A DNA stretch of 60,000 bases from assembly GCF_030272615.1 (NCBI RefSeq), contig NC_081412.1, positions 142,498,247 to 142,558,246 on the forward strand. The letters are read 5' to 3'. The DNA comes from Cryptomeria japonica. Lineage: Eukaryota > Streptophyta > Pinopsida > Cupressales > Cupressaceae. Below the pieces are notes generated by a model. The model searched no databases. It had not been told where the DNA came from and worked only from the letters and a program-made list of their open reading frames with translations. Below, in pieces: positions 44,825 to 56,812 of this stretch. Within the stretch, counting starts at the first letter, position 1. Every line of letters starts with the position of its first letter. Made by a program: the position numbers and the translations under genes.

Positions 44825-46446
44825 TGTAGCATCGTAAATTGTACGCACTTGCTAAAGCAGTACAATTTCACACCTAGTTTAGCACCCGCCTTGGCGCATT
44901 TTGCATTTTGCACTGCATTTCCCCTTTAGCACTTAATTCATCAAATTAATTAGGTCTAAGGTCCTATTTCATCATCTTCTAGTTAGGGCCCTTTCATTAA
45001 AGTGTGCCCCTTTCATTTTATTCCTCCAATACACCATTTAATCAAAAACCCTAATTAGGTCCTATTTTGAACTTGGGGGCTTGATTTCGGGGGTCAAAAC
45101 ATCTCAAAATCACTTGTAACTTCGGGATTCTCTCTAAAATCATCATATCCGACGACCCCAAAAATTCAGTGAAAAGTTGTCGGGACCATGGCGCCCGGAG
45201 TGCACACGGTCTCGAACATTTTTCCCAAAATTTTAGGAGCGCAATCCAATCATAAAATAAAGCTTAACCCCAAGAAATTGGCGGGAGATTCAATCTCTAG
45301 GTCGGCCAAAAGTTGAAATTAAGACCTAGGGTTTCATATATAAGAGCTCTCTTTCTTCATTTGAAAGGATCTGAATTTTGGTTTCAGGGACCTTCTATGC
45401 AGTGAAAGAGCAGATCTTTGAAGACTTCAACAACATTCAACATCCATCCATCAAGCATTCATCAATTTCATTCATCCATTTAGGGCTTTGAAGACATTGA
45501 AGAGCAATAAGGGATCACCGACTGAAGATTGGCTTGTACCCCTCCCTTGGGGTTGGGTATGATTTCATTTTATTTTCATGTCTTTGCATAAGCCTCACTA
45601 TATCATTTGTATTCATGCTTTAGGTCACTTTGCATCTTGATTTGGAGCATTTACATTATCATTTACAAGCAATTAGGGTTTACTTTCTAGGTTGCTCTAG
45701 TTTGCTTACTTGCATTTTAGGATCTTGCACACACACAAGGTCTGCACACACACTACTTTTACAATACAACTTGGCTATTCATGGAGGTGGAAATCACCAA
45801 AGCGGGGGTTTGACTAAGGCAAAACCCTATATAGCCACCCACCATACCTTTTCAGATATAAGTGTAGGTTTCAGGATTCGGACGACGCTGCAAGTTGCAG
45901 ATCCGACGGAAGCAGACCGAGATAGAACTTCACACCAAATTTCGGGGCAAAAGACCAGGACAAGGGCGTGGGGTGCCCTGGTCCTGCCAGGGCAGGGGTG
46001 CTAGGCACCCTGGTCCGGCACCCTTGTCCTAGGGACAGGGGTGCTGGGCACCCTGGTCCTTCTGTCAGACAACAGTTTCAGGAGCAGTCTCAGGACAGTG
46101 GCGCCTGCGCCCCCGTCCTGAACATTTTCACTCAGATTTTAAATCCGAGTATGCATCTGCATTCTTATCTTGTCCTTGTGTTTACTACTTTCCATTGTTT
46201 AGTTTCAATTCTGCAATCTTGTTAGTAGTTCATACTTGCACTTTGGGGTTAGGAATTGAACTTGTATCATTTTATCTTTCAATTACAACAAAGGAATAGA
46301 AATCCTAATAGGTAGCCCGTGGCTCTCTCTTCCACAAAAAGAAGTAGCCAATTGTGTGATACCTCTAGGCTCTTTCGTATTCCATAATGTGTGTCAAAAG
46401 GTAGGATTAGGACATGTTAGCCTAGTCTCGCTTTTTCCCCTACACA
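44825..46446 (+). repeat. 3' LTR of the Tat element, complete
   Basis: 1622 bp from TGTAGCATCG to CCCCTACACA, followed by the target duplication GAAGA. TATATAAG is at 45337-45344. A GC-rich minisatellite at 45960-46060 (GGGGTGCTRGGCACCCTGGTC-type units) has about four units against about two in the 5' LTR. Confidence 0.92.
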
Positions 46447-46451
46447 GAAGA

Positions 46452-46940
46452 CTTTAAGGGAAACCATTAAAGGCTTGAGAAGAATCTAGAAGGAAGCCAT
46501 TAAGTTTGAAGACTTTAAGAGAAACCATTAAAAGTTTCAAGTGGGTGAGGATAAATAATATTTTAAATAAATAATTTATTTATTTAAAATAGATGTGCAA
46601 CTTGCATTTGTAGGAAAATGCAAGTGGGTGGAGGATAAAGGTGATTTAAATAAATGTTAATTTATTTAAATGTGAGAGATGAGATTTTGGGGGATTTAAA
46701 TAAATATTAATTTATTTAAATCTGAGATAAGATTTAATTAAACAAATATGATTTATTTATTTAATTAATGGTCCGAATTTGGTTAAGTGAATTATATCAA
46801 ATAAATTGAATAATTTATTTAATTAATAGGAGAAGAGGGTTAAGATGAATTAATTAAATATTAATTTAATTAATTATTGATTGATGGTTAAATAATCAAA
46901 TAAATACTAAATATTCATTTAATTAAGTGGAAATATTTAT
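46452..46940. other. Host repeat, right part
   Basis: Continuation of the sequence left of 33866. After a doubled CCATTAAAGGCTTGAGAAGA-type segment come many AT-rich near-palindromes (TTTAAATAAATATTAATTTA-like) roughly every 60-90 bases. It ends TATGTGACTACA at 46940, which abuts the interrupted Copia gag; read on the minus strand this starts TGTAGTCACA and could be an LTR start. Confidence 0.5.
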
Positions 46941-46944
46941 GTGA

Positions 46945-48041
46945 CTACACTAGGAACACCCATTCCTTCCCATTGTCAGAACGACTACCAGAGTCTTCTG
47001 TCGGTTCATCATTAGAATCAGTAATGCCTTCCTCATCCACTATGTAGCATGATTTGTCTTTGTTTTTCTTGTACTTGTACCTGTTATGATATCTAGGGTT
47101 AGGCTTAAAAGATATTCTAACTCTTTCTTCAAATCTTGAATTCCTTTCAGGACATCTAGATGCAAAATGACCAATATTATTACATGCAAAACATTTAAAA
47201 GGTGGTTTTCCTGCATACTTACTTCCTACCAGTCCTTTTGGTACTCTTCTAGAAAATAGTGCTTCAAGTTGCTCAAACTCATCATCTTCTCTCTTCATAT
47301 CTTCCAATTCCTTTGCATATAAAGCTTTCTAATCTTGCTTATCGGTTGCAAATTTAGATGCATGAAAAGTACGTTCAGACTTCACAACTCCAGAAGGTCC
47401 AAATTCTTCAAGCTCAAAAGAAGATAATTTCCCAACCAAAGTATCTTCGTTGAAAGATGTATTAACCATTGTTCTCAACTAATTAATAGCAGTAGCCTTC
47501 ATTTTATAAGTCGGTAGTAGGGCTCTCAGAACTTTAGAAACAATTTCATCTTCGCTTAGAGTTCCACCACAACATTGAATTCTCTTAACAATCTCATTTA
47601 CCCTTTCCATGAATGTAGTAATCCTTTCATCTTCTTCCATCTTCAGGTTTTCATATCTCACCCCGTAACCATCAATTTTAGCAATCTTCACTGTAGGGTC
47701 ACCTTCATTAAGAGTCTCCAACTTATCCCATATAGCCTTTCCAGATGATTTGTTGGTTAATCCCATTATTTGTTGATCAGAAAGTGCACACAAGAGGGCT
47801 TCTCTTTCTCTACAATCATTCTCAAGCTCCTTATCCGGGTTTGCGGAGGAGGATTGCCAGATGCTGGATGATAAGGTGTGACACCATTCCATGTAATCTC
47901 CCAAATCTCCTTGCCAAGACATCTCAAATGAGTCTCCATCTGAATCTTCTATACTATGTAATTTGTTCTATCCAGCCTCAGAATATCCCTATGAAACATA
48001 GCTCCAGAAGAACTGGATGAACTTGAACTGTTAGTTGCCAT
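46945..48041 (-). pseudogene. Copia gag with zinc knuckle, interrupted
   Basis: Starts at ATG 48041 (MATNSSSSSSSSG). An early in-frame stop lies near 47960, then the capsid core runs from 47922: GLTNKSSGKAIWDKLETLNE, VKIAKIDGYGVRYENLKMEE, IVKRIQCCGGTLSEDEIVSK and a terminal VLRALLPTYKMK. After a short break (about 47480 and 47330) the C-terminal part carries the zinc knuckle CFACNNIGHFASRC (C-x2-C-x4-H-x4-C, near 47190), which binds genomic RNA. The frame ends at 46945 in EWVFL, a usual gag-protease junction word, where the host repeat begins. Gag forms the virus-like particle of the element. Confidence 0.85.
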
Positions 48042-48085
48042 AGGATCTTCTTCAAGCGGTTAAGCTTTCTGTAGTGAGGTACAAT

Positions 48086-48097
48086 GCTCTAATACCA
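48086..48097 (-). promoter_or_regulatory. Primer-binding site of the minus-strand Copia element
   Basis: Plus-strand GCTCTAATACCA is one base from the exact complement of the initiator-Met primer site and lies two bases from the LTR edge. Confidence 0.75.
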
Positions 48098-48099
48098 AT

Positions 48100-50598
48100 T
48101 GTTAGATAGTTCAAATAACCGGAAGACAACTGAGAGGGGGGGGTAAATCAGTTGTCACATATTATCGGAACCATTAACAATTAAAACTTTAATACCGCAA
48201 CCCAAAACATTAATACCGTAATAGCAGTTAAACCAATTAAGCATAAATAATAATCACAAAATAAATACCATCCACATGACACCAAGATTTATACATGGAA
48301 ACCTCGGTAAAGGGAAAAACCACGGTGGGAAGCCTACCCACAGTCAGATAATACTTCTACAGTAAGTATGTGAATTACAATTGAGGGGCCTGCACTTGTA
48401 GGAAGGCCAACAACCTAGAGCGTACTGCTCATCACAAAAGGAGTCTCACTGACTACATAGAAATCCAGACTACAATTCGGAGAAGTGTTGAACTGTAAAA
48501 GATAGCATCTCCTATGTCTGTGTATAGTTCTGGTTAAGCTCAATACTGGAGGACCAAATCCTCTTACATAAACTCAATTCAATCTCCAATAATCAACCAA
48601 ATCCTCTGCCTGAATGATATTACATTATTCACACATTACATTCCTTTCCCATAACCATATATTATCTACAATGAGATCTTACATATATGTATACAAACCC
48701 TCAACCATAAACAATTAGGTCGGCCACCTGATAATAAACCAATTACTTAATTATAAACCATGTCGGCCTTAAACCAAATAAATAATATCCAACACATAAG
48801 ACATCCCAGAAACACATCGAGAGGTCCAATCCACACATTACATTAAAGCCGATCCATAACCTAGATCAACCGGGACCCAGTATAGGTCCACACGCACGCT
48901 ACAACAATGATCTCCATCCGCCAACTCTCGAACACGATCACCAATAGCATCCTGAAACTCCACCAGAAGCTGCACCAACACCACTTATGCAAGTCATCAA
49001 AGATCTTCATCAAAAGCTCTGTTGGTGAAACCCTCGTTGGAACCAGAAGCCAAGCTTCTAAGCAAACAGGATAGCATCTGATCACTAGACCAAAACCAAG
49101 TTACTTAATATGAGCATGAGTATCATGAATAAGCCAATTCTATAACCAAATCATACTGGAGCCTATCGGATCATATAGGATCAAAATCAACCAAAAACCA
49201 CTCAATCTACCAGGACTAGAAGGGTGTCGGTAAATCATCCAAATAGCTAGTGTTGGCATTAATGAAAAAACATCAATGCAACACATAATCAATTCCACCA
49301 AATGGCCAACAATAACAACAATAATTTTGACGTGAAAAACCCAGTTAAGGGAAAAATCATGGTGGGATCCTACCCACAATGAGATAATACCCTATTAGGA
49401 GTAAATGTGAATATTACAATGGGAATGCACATGCATTTAGGCACACTACCTAGTGTTCACTGCTCAAAATAAGAAACCTAGAAAGGCTACAACTTTAAGG
49501 GAAGACGCGTTGCCTTATAGGAAGTCTCACTGACTTAAAAAAACATTTGGAGTACAATCCAAATCATCTGAACTATGAAAATAGCATCTCCATATGCTTG
49601 AGTACAGTTCCAGTTAAGCACATAGTCTCCTCTGCAATACTTCTCTTCTCCACACTTCTGAAAGCTCAAATAACTTGTTCACACATCTAACTCAATCATG
49701 CACTCACATATACAATGTAGACACTCGTAGACATACATCTTACAAGATTATTACATATATTTATACAAACCCTTCAACCTATATTTCAAGGTCGGCTAAA
49801 CCCTCAATACCAATTACAAAATAATATCCTCACATGCTACAAAATAACATGCAGACCAAAACAATGTCAACTAAGATATAGTCAAGACCCAAATCAATAC
49901 CACAAATATGCAACACCTCCAACAATTACGCCTCAATCATCTGCAATATGCTACGACCACCAATAATATTGTATAACACGAAGAACATCACCAGACAAGT
50001 AAAATCTTCAATAACGTGCACAATAATCAATGCAGACCACCAATACGCATAGAGCACGATGAAAAGATTCACAAGTAACGTGAATTGCATCACAACAACT
50101 GCAACAACTCAGATCATCAGAATCATCATCATCTCTCTATTGGAGATCAAGAACATCAACATAAGTGACTGTCAACGTGAAAGATTCACTTGTGGATATC
50201 TAGATCATGGACCAAGCTAACTAAGGACACACATCAACGTCTAGAACACATTCCACACATCAACAACCAAAGATATAGCAATCTCGGAGCAATACAGAGC
50301 ACAAACCAGAATACCGGATAACACAAACAACTGAATAACATCCTCAATATTTAATCTCATAACTCAATCAAATCATCATACAAACCTCTGCAAATGGGAA
50401 TGAACCATCTACAAACAACATACTAGAAACCCTTTAAACCGCATCAACTCATTTGCAATACATAGGCTAAACCAACTCATTCAATCAAACTGCAACATTG
50501 GAATACACAGAAAACTTTCCAACAATCTCTTCATCGACAATCTTCACATATGTCACATATGTTGACATCAATGACAACATATTAGCCAATATCTAACA
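48100..50598 (-). repeat. Copia 5' LTR with an internal diverged duplication
   Basis: 2499 bp between TGTTAGATAG (plus-strand left edge) and TATCTAACA. Two related blocks occur in it, about 48280-48560 and 49310-49640. Both have AAACC..GTAAAGGGAAAAACCAC/ATGGTGGGA, CCTACCCACA, GTCTCACTGACT and TAGCATCTCC in the same order. Either the LTR is internally duplicated or a related solo LTR is nested in it. No coding. Confidence 0.65.
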
Positions 50599-52100
50599 GG
50601 TGACACCAAAGGTTGGAGGAATTTCGATCATCTCAAGTTAGTTTCATACTTTGAAATGTTCTTAGCACAAGAAGCATTCATGGCTTCAATTTTTTTCTTT
50701 CCTTTTAGCTTTCTTTGTTGGTGTTGGTAGATTTAAAGAAAACATGCATTATGAAGATTGGTTTTTAGAGATAGGTAAGGGATTTGGTGTTGACCTCAAT
50801 ATTTATTGTTGTCTAGTGAATTTATAAGATTGTGATCAAGAATTATACTCTTTTGAAGGTCATCAAACAACTTGATAGAGTTCTCTTGCATCTCAATATG
50901 GATTGTTGTTGAATAATTAAAGAATTTGCAATTCGAGAGTTTGGGATTTAAAATATGGCAATTCAACTCAAAGCTACCCACTTGGAAGGGCCATAAGGAA
51001 ACTTGATGAATCATTTCTTAATTTAAGATTTGTTTCTTCAAAGAATTATTATCAGTAAATAAATTTATCACTATAGATTTTAAAGTGACTAATCAAATGA
51101 GCACTAACAATTAAAGAAGTTGTTACTAGGATAGCAATTTTCCTATGCATTTGAGAGGGGCAGTCCCCTTATATGATGAGGGTTTTTGAGGTTTTTGTGT
51201 ACTTTAAACCTAAAAGTACACAAAGGATAAAACATAAAGCTAAAAGAGAATGGATAACAGAAACCATACTAGAAGACATACAAATACCAAATAGAATTTC
51301 ATAATTGATAACAATTACAAGGGGGTTTTACAAATAATGTTTTGATATGAAACAATGATGAAAGAAGGAAAACATATTTTGACATATGAAGAAAGAAGTT
51401 ACCTTGGCACATTCAAACCAAAATACTAGGGTATGATTGTGTTATATCAATTACATATATATCATTTAAACAAAAAACTAATAGATTACACAAATGCACA
51501 AAGGAATAAATAATTTAACATATCAAAAATTAGGAATGATAACATAGGTCACCCAAAACATACGATTCAATTGTTTTCTTTATTGTCTTTATAAAAATAT
51601 ACAAGTTCATAAACCAGTCCATAGAAAGTGTGAAGATAAAAGTTATCTGAATGTCTTTGCATTGGAAAGAAAAATACAAATCTGAAGCATGAAAAGGATC
51701 AAACATTGCAAAACACCCATAAATTGATACATTGATCATTGACATAAAAAAAGTAGTCATTCACCAACAACTTTCTCTTTGAAAAATATACACTCCAACT
51801 GTATCAACTAGATATCTTTCATTTACACCTTGCATAATTGTAAAATTTCTTTGAAAAATATTTTCCATCATAAAATATCCTACATGTTGCCCACACTCCC
51901 TTGGAATCCCTATACGGAATGAGAAAAGTTGGACATCTTTGTTGCATAGTTTGCCCATATCCATCAACAACTAGATTTCCACTCACAGGAGACAAAAACA
52001 GCGATCAACCGATCACGTTTTAATTTAGCAATTATTTGGCAACCTAGTCAAGATGTTTCAATGATAACGAAGGACAAATCCAAAATGTCATTCTCCTCAT
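50599..52100. other. Spacer, no gene seen
   Basis: AT-rich unique-looking sequence. A 40-bp word (TTGGCAACCTAGTCAAGATG with flanks) is repeated at 52038 and 52103. Minus-strand frames at 51530-51970 resemble no known protein. Confidence 0.4.
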
Positions 52101-52115
52101 AATTTGGCAACCTAG

Positions 52116-52490
52116 TCAAGATGTTTCAATGATCACGTTTTCTAGAGTACCCATATCATGCACATCTAGCAATGACTGCATTCTATGAGATGACACCTCT
52201 TCGAAGCATTTTGTAAAATGATTCGCATACTTGCTAATGTGTCTGGTTTCTGTTTTTATATTTTGCATACTTATCGATGAGAGCATAATATCTAACAAAA
52301 TAAGCATCCATGCGTTGCATGCATTGCGACATATTGGCCTTACGACTGCCAATTGCATTTGCTTGAAACTTTCTAAAGCCTTTTCAACAATGCCGTTTTG
52401 TGTATATCTTGCGGTCGTGGCATCCACGAGACGACGTTCTTTCAAGGTGTTCTATCAGTCGTTTTGTATATAGCTTGTGGTCGTGGCATT
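52116..52490 (-). pseudogene. Pentatricopeptide-repeat (PPR) protein fragment
   Basis: The minus strand contains ARYTQNGIVEKALESFKQMQ and LAVVRP, a clear match to the plant PPR repeat (W-x-x-M-I-x-x-Y-x-Q-N-G-x-x-x-E-A-L-x-x-F-x-x-M). It is preceded by a degenerate VVSW-like word and followed by weaker helices (HISKYANHFTKC, in place of the usual DMYAKCG). PPR proteins bind organelle RNA for editing or processing. Only one or two repeats can be read. About 68 bp upstream are duplicated in tandem (GTATATCTTGCGGTCGTGGC near 52398 and TATATAGCTTGTGGTCGTGG near 52467). It is a processed or segmental relic, not a gene. Confidence 0.6.
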
Positions 52491-52801
52491 CCAGAATCAT
52501 AACTTGCTTAAAAATGTGAACTCATCTAGAATTACTTTCTGGTCGCCATTTTGAGATGATGCTGAAGTCAAAGTTTCCTTTCATCATCAACATTTGAAGA
52601 TGGCTTTTAAGACTGTGTTAATAGATAATTCATAGCTATTTTAGACTCCATACATAACTTCTATCGGCACTTTGGGGGAACTGCCAACTTATATAGGCGC
52701 TTCAAGGAAACTTGCCAACCAACGCGGTAAAAATACCGGTGGATGTTATCGATTTGCCTTTGTTCGTCTTTTGGATAGAAATATTGAATTTGAGAATTAT
52801 T
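52491..52801. other. Spacer, no gene seen
   Basis: No coding or structural feature recognised; a GCCAACTT/GCCAACCA pair lies near 52685-52720. Confidence 0.35.
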
Positions 52802-53013
52802 GTTAATGAAGGAAATGTTATCTAGTTTTAAAATGTTCACTCATATTATAATGTATAAGAGATAATGATGTTTTGATAGATCTTAAGAGTTGGATAGCTA
52901 TTTTCGTTAATGAAGGAAATGTTATCTAGTTTCAAAATGTTCAATCATATTACAATGTATAAGAGATAATGATGTTTTGATATATCCTAAGAATTGGATA
53001 GCTATTTTCGTCA
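52802..53013. repeat. 104-bp tandem duplication
   Basis: Two nearly identical copies, each starting GTTAATGAAGGAAATGTTAT and containing GTATAAGAGATAATGATGTT and GGATAGCTATTTTCGT. They differ at only a few positions, so the duplication is recent compared with the surrounding decay. Confidence 0.9.
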
Positions 53014-56000
53014 ACAAATTTTATATCACTAATTTTTTGAACTTATTAACAAACTTCCTCATTGATTTAGAATAACTTCATGACTTCCATAGACATCCTA
53101 ACAAAAGTTATGAACTCAATCCAAAGTGTCGATGAGTTTTGATTTGTCCAAACCACAATTTGTGAATTTTACACTCTTTATCATCATTTCAATACAGGAT
53201 GTAACATAATAACTCACAACTTCCCCTGTGTCGCTAGCAACATTCTACATGTTTTACAAACCAAGTCAATGCACCTCCTTCAATTGTATTATTTGATTTG
53301 AAGACGATAACGCTCATCATTGCTAACATGATAAAGGAGAAAATTGGCATCAATTTTGCCTTCGAATCAGTTCTCCTTGTCTCCACATGATGTCACAGAT
53401 CTCTTGGAAGCCGTTCTATTAGGCCAAATCATATTCACTGCCCCAATTGGTCTTCTACAAAATGATATTACGTCTCCTGTCGATTCCCTCTTCGCCATCC
53501 TCTATTCTTACTCCATTTAAAACTCTATAAATCGTTGTCATATTTTCCTAATTGATTCTTCTTTAATGGTCCAAACTATATCTTCATGTCTTCAAATCCA
53601 AAAACTCGTTCTTTCCTCTATTCGATCTTCTGCAATCTCACTTTGAACTATTATGGTTGTCTTCTTCCTACGATCGTTGCCACATTGTCACCCTCTGTTG
53701 TCTCATCAATTCTCGTTTCCAAAACAGCAATAAAGAACCTCTAAAAAATGCATTCAATACTGTTTCTCCTCAACATCCATAATTACCCTCGAAAATTGAA
53801 TCTTGCAACTCAGCCAAGTCAAATTAAACTAAGATTAACAAAAACAAATCAGGTCAACAAGAAAAATGAAATAAATTGTTTGATGCTCCTATATCAAACT
53901 TCCTAGGAGACTAAAGAAAGCATGTGCTCCTGCACATGGAAGTAGCAATTAACAACTACCTCCCCTCCGTTCTTTTCTTCGTCTTTTCCCAACATCGTTG
54001 TGCAATTGGCTTTGCTCCATACATAGATTTACACTCTGAACTGTATACCATTCTTCTCCAAAATATTCTTGCCCACTTATCAATACAAACTATTATATGG
54101 AACTTAAGATTTCCAAGTCTCCAAACTTATTTACCTTGTCCATAGATGTCTTTCAACTTTAAAGTCTTTCATAGCTTATAAATCGGTACTTACAATTTTA
54201 TTTTCACATTTGACGACTTCAGTGATTATTTGGTCCAACCATGCCTCTCCAGTAGCTAACTTCTTCGACATCAAATCATTTTCAAATTCATTATGAACAT
54301 CATAATCCTCAATGGCTTTACTAAAAGCTACATATACTATTTCACATTTTGTTTCAAATTTCTCAACATTCAACTTGTAAAATGATTGCAAAATAATGTC
54401 CAGAAGAAATGCCAACAAATATACCTCTCCTCTCTCCCTGTATTACTGCATTAACTTCTTTATCAACAACTTCACTCTTCATTTCTGTGTCCTTCACTAT
54501 CTCATTTGTCTTCACACCTTCAAGCTTCTTCATCCATTCCTAAATTCCTCACTGTTATTACATGCTATACCATTTTCCAATTTCTTTTTTGTAGTTTCTT
54601 CGTCATATATTTTTGTTTCTTTCGTGTGTTCAGTCAGTATTGTACCACATCTGCTTCTGCACCTTCCTTTACTTTTTCACTCTTCAAGCCTTCATCATAC
54701 CATGCTTTTGATGTCCACTCTTATGTATCATTCCCTTTGTCCAACTCCTCCTCTAGTTCTGCTCCATACTTGTATTTGTGTAATCTGAGTTTCTGACTTT
54801 TGTTTTCCTTATTTTTAAATTCTCTTACATGCTCCTAACCATCATTTTTCTTTTGGTGTGACAATGCTTCTTCTCTTTTCTTCACCTCTTCTAAATAATT
54901 TTTAGCTCTTCTCTTTTCTTCACCTCTTCTAAATAATTTTTAGCTTGTTGTCCTAAGCTACCTTTCTCCAATGTTACCACTTCACCCATAGACTCAATCT
55001 TTTCTTCACATCTTACATTTTCTTGAAGTGTTTCCTTATCACCATATCTCGCAACACCACTGTCATCTACTACTATCCTACACTCAATTATTCACACTTT
55101 GTTTCCCTTGGCTTTAGGGTGATGTCTTTTTATTGTTGCACTTGCTCTCCTGATTTATGGACTAATTTTATTTTTTTCTCCTCCCTAAAACAATCTCCTT
55201 AATTTCTCCTTTCTTGACAACTTGCCCTATGTTCTTCGTTCCACTTCAACTTTTTCATATCTTTCATGCTTTGAACTTGTTTTCTTCTAGAAACTCCACC
55301 ATAAGCAACCTCTTGTTTACACTTTATCTACTACCCCTCAACAACTATTTTCTTAAGCTAACTTGGTACTTTATATTCATCATTCTCCAATTTTCTTTTC
55401 TCCTTATTAACTTGAATATCTATATTCTTATTTCTACATACATAACCAAAATCAGCATTTTATTTCCATTCACCTATGCACTAGTCTGTTATCTAGATTT
55501 GATTTCATCCTTGACTTCATTGCTTGTCAATTTTTCATTTCTGTAGGATTCTCTTCCTAACATCCACACCAATTTTTAAGGCATCATGAAACTCTACGGC
55601 ATCTTCAATGTCTTCTTGACCTAGCTGAAAGCCTTTAGCATCATCCTCAGTACTTTGCACTGTACCTCTCTTTGGTGGACTACTACAAACTTTTTTTGTA
55701 TATATCTTCTTTATTAACTGCTGCGACTGGTCTCTTCTCTTTTTCACCTTCATCGTTGTTTATGGATGCTCTACTTGCCCCTTCACTTTCCAACTTCAAG
55801 GTCTTGTTCTTGACCTTCCCGATAAGAATTATTATACCTACATACATATACTCAAACACAAAATTAGCAAATAAAACAAGAGACCACAAAGTCTCTATGA
55901 GTGTGTCCTTTATGGACACCCTCCTCTCTTCTTTACTTCTTCCTTTGAGTGCTTTTTTCTACTTCTTCCTCTCTCCATTCTTTCTTGTCTCTCTTCTTGT

Positions 56001-56690
56001 TCTCCACCATGAGAACATCCTTCACCTCTTCCAATGCCTGTTACTCACTTGGCAACTCTTTGTTGTCATAACCTCTATGGGTTTCTCTCATACTCTCATC
56101 TTCCCTTTTCATGATAGCCATCCTTTGCTTTTCTCTTTTCTTAACAATCATTTTTAAGGGCCACCTCAACTTCTTTTTTAATGGCCAACACCAACCATAT
56201 TCTTGGTTTCCTTCCTTTAACTGGTCAAAAGAAAATTTGAATTATATTTTTTAGTTTGTCTATATGTTAGTAAATTGCGTTTTTGAAGGTCTTCTGGCCA
56301 TTTTTAGGCCTAGCAAGCGGTGACTACTCTTTCAAAATCTCATCTACAACTCTTGGAGACCTTTCCAACGAGTTAAACGACTCGTAATTTCGAGTCTCGA
56401 GCACAGAGTTATGCCTAGTTGAAGTTAGGATAAAATCTCATATAGTTTTTTTGAAAATTTCTTAGTTTTTAGATTTTATTATGTAATGAGCAAATGTGAC
56501 TGTTGGACTTCGATTCTCAAGAGGTTTTTGTGAGCCTTGGAATCTCATGAACTTCTATATGTTGGATTTTCGAATGGAATAGATTACTTTTTGGCTTGCT
56601 TCAATTCTATGCTTTCTGGTTCTTGTAAATAGAATTTACAATACCGCAGGTTCTCACTCAGGTATTGTCATCCGAATCCATAATTCGGAT
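53014..56690. other. Pyrimidine-rich spacer and presumed 5' LTR of the right-hand Gypsy element
   Basis: From about 53400 to 56160 the plus strand is rich in C and T, so minus-strand frames are rich in Lys and Glu (for example near 54950: LEKGSLGQQAKNYLEEVKKR; at 55535-55753 a frame with DAKGFQLGQEDIEDAVEFHD). I do not recognise a family, and stops break every frame, but the bias is sustained and could be an old charged-protein exon. A 38-bp tandem duplication lies at 54870-54946. The last ~450 bases before the PBS should be the LTR end (..AATTCGGATCA), but its start cannot be placed. Confidence 0.4.
54870..54946. repeat. 38-bp tandem duplication
   Basis: Two identical copies containing TTCTCTTTTCTTCACCTCTT and CTAAATAATTTTTAGCT. 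Confidence 0.9.
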
Positions 56691-56693
56691 CAG

Positions 56694-56705
56694 TGGTATC
56701 AGAGC
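56694..56705 (+). promoter_or_regulatory. Primer-binding site, tRNA-iMet
   Basis: Perfect TGGTATCAGAGC two bases after the presumed LTR end ..TTCGGATCA, 108 bases before the gag start. Confidence 0.88.
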
Positions 56706-56812
56706 AAGTTCGCTTCTGTATGTCATATCACATGTGATCAACATATCAAAGATTGGGGTTGGAAACAAGGAATCCTTCAGACTACCTCACATTGAGACGC
56801 ACACGATCGTAG

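Larger units (their letters stand above)
33871..46446 (+). mobile_element. Tat-lineage Ty3/Gypsy retrotransposon with antisense PMD gene
   Basis: Two LTRs (33871-35475 and 44825-46446) flank a 9.3-kb interior. The target duplication GAAGA lies at 33866-33870 and 46447-46451. The interior holds a single-frame pro-pol ORF (35519-41083), an antisense three-exon plant-mobile-domain gene (44219-41730) and a purine tract (44810-44824) at the 3' LTR. Assignment to the Tat lineage rests on a second, archaeal-type RNase H after the normal RNase H (ELYFDGSKCHTGSGAG), the RT word MPFGLKNAGATYQRAM, and the extra region between pol and the 3' LTR. The 5' LTR lacks its last ~20 bp and no PBS or zinc-knuckle gag is seen, so this copy is internally deleted and cannot move alone. 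Confidence 0.92.
46941..50598 (-). mobile_element. Ty1/Copia 5' end: LTR, PBS and gag, truncated
   Basis: On the minus strand: LTR (50598-48100), primer site (48097-48086), gag (48041-46945), then an abrupt end at the host repeat. LTR termini are a perfect inverted repeat, TGTTAGATA and TATCTAACA. Protease, integrase and RT are absent. Confidence 0.8.

Noticed and set aside
52802-53013. CRISPR-like or regulated repeat array
   Set aside because: Only two long units with no spacers; simple tandem duplication in eukaryotic DNA.
54396-56157. Plus-strand frames rich in Phe, Leu and Ser resembling membrane proteins
   Set aside because: They follow from the C/T-rich strand composition; no conserved motif, and the frames overlap in several phases.
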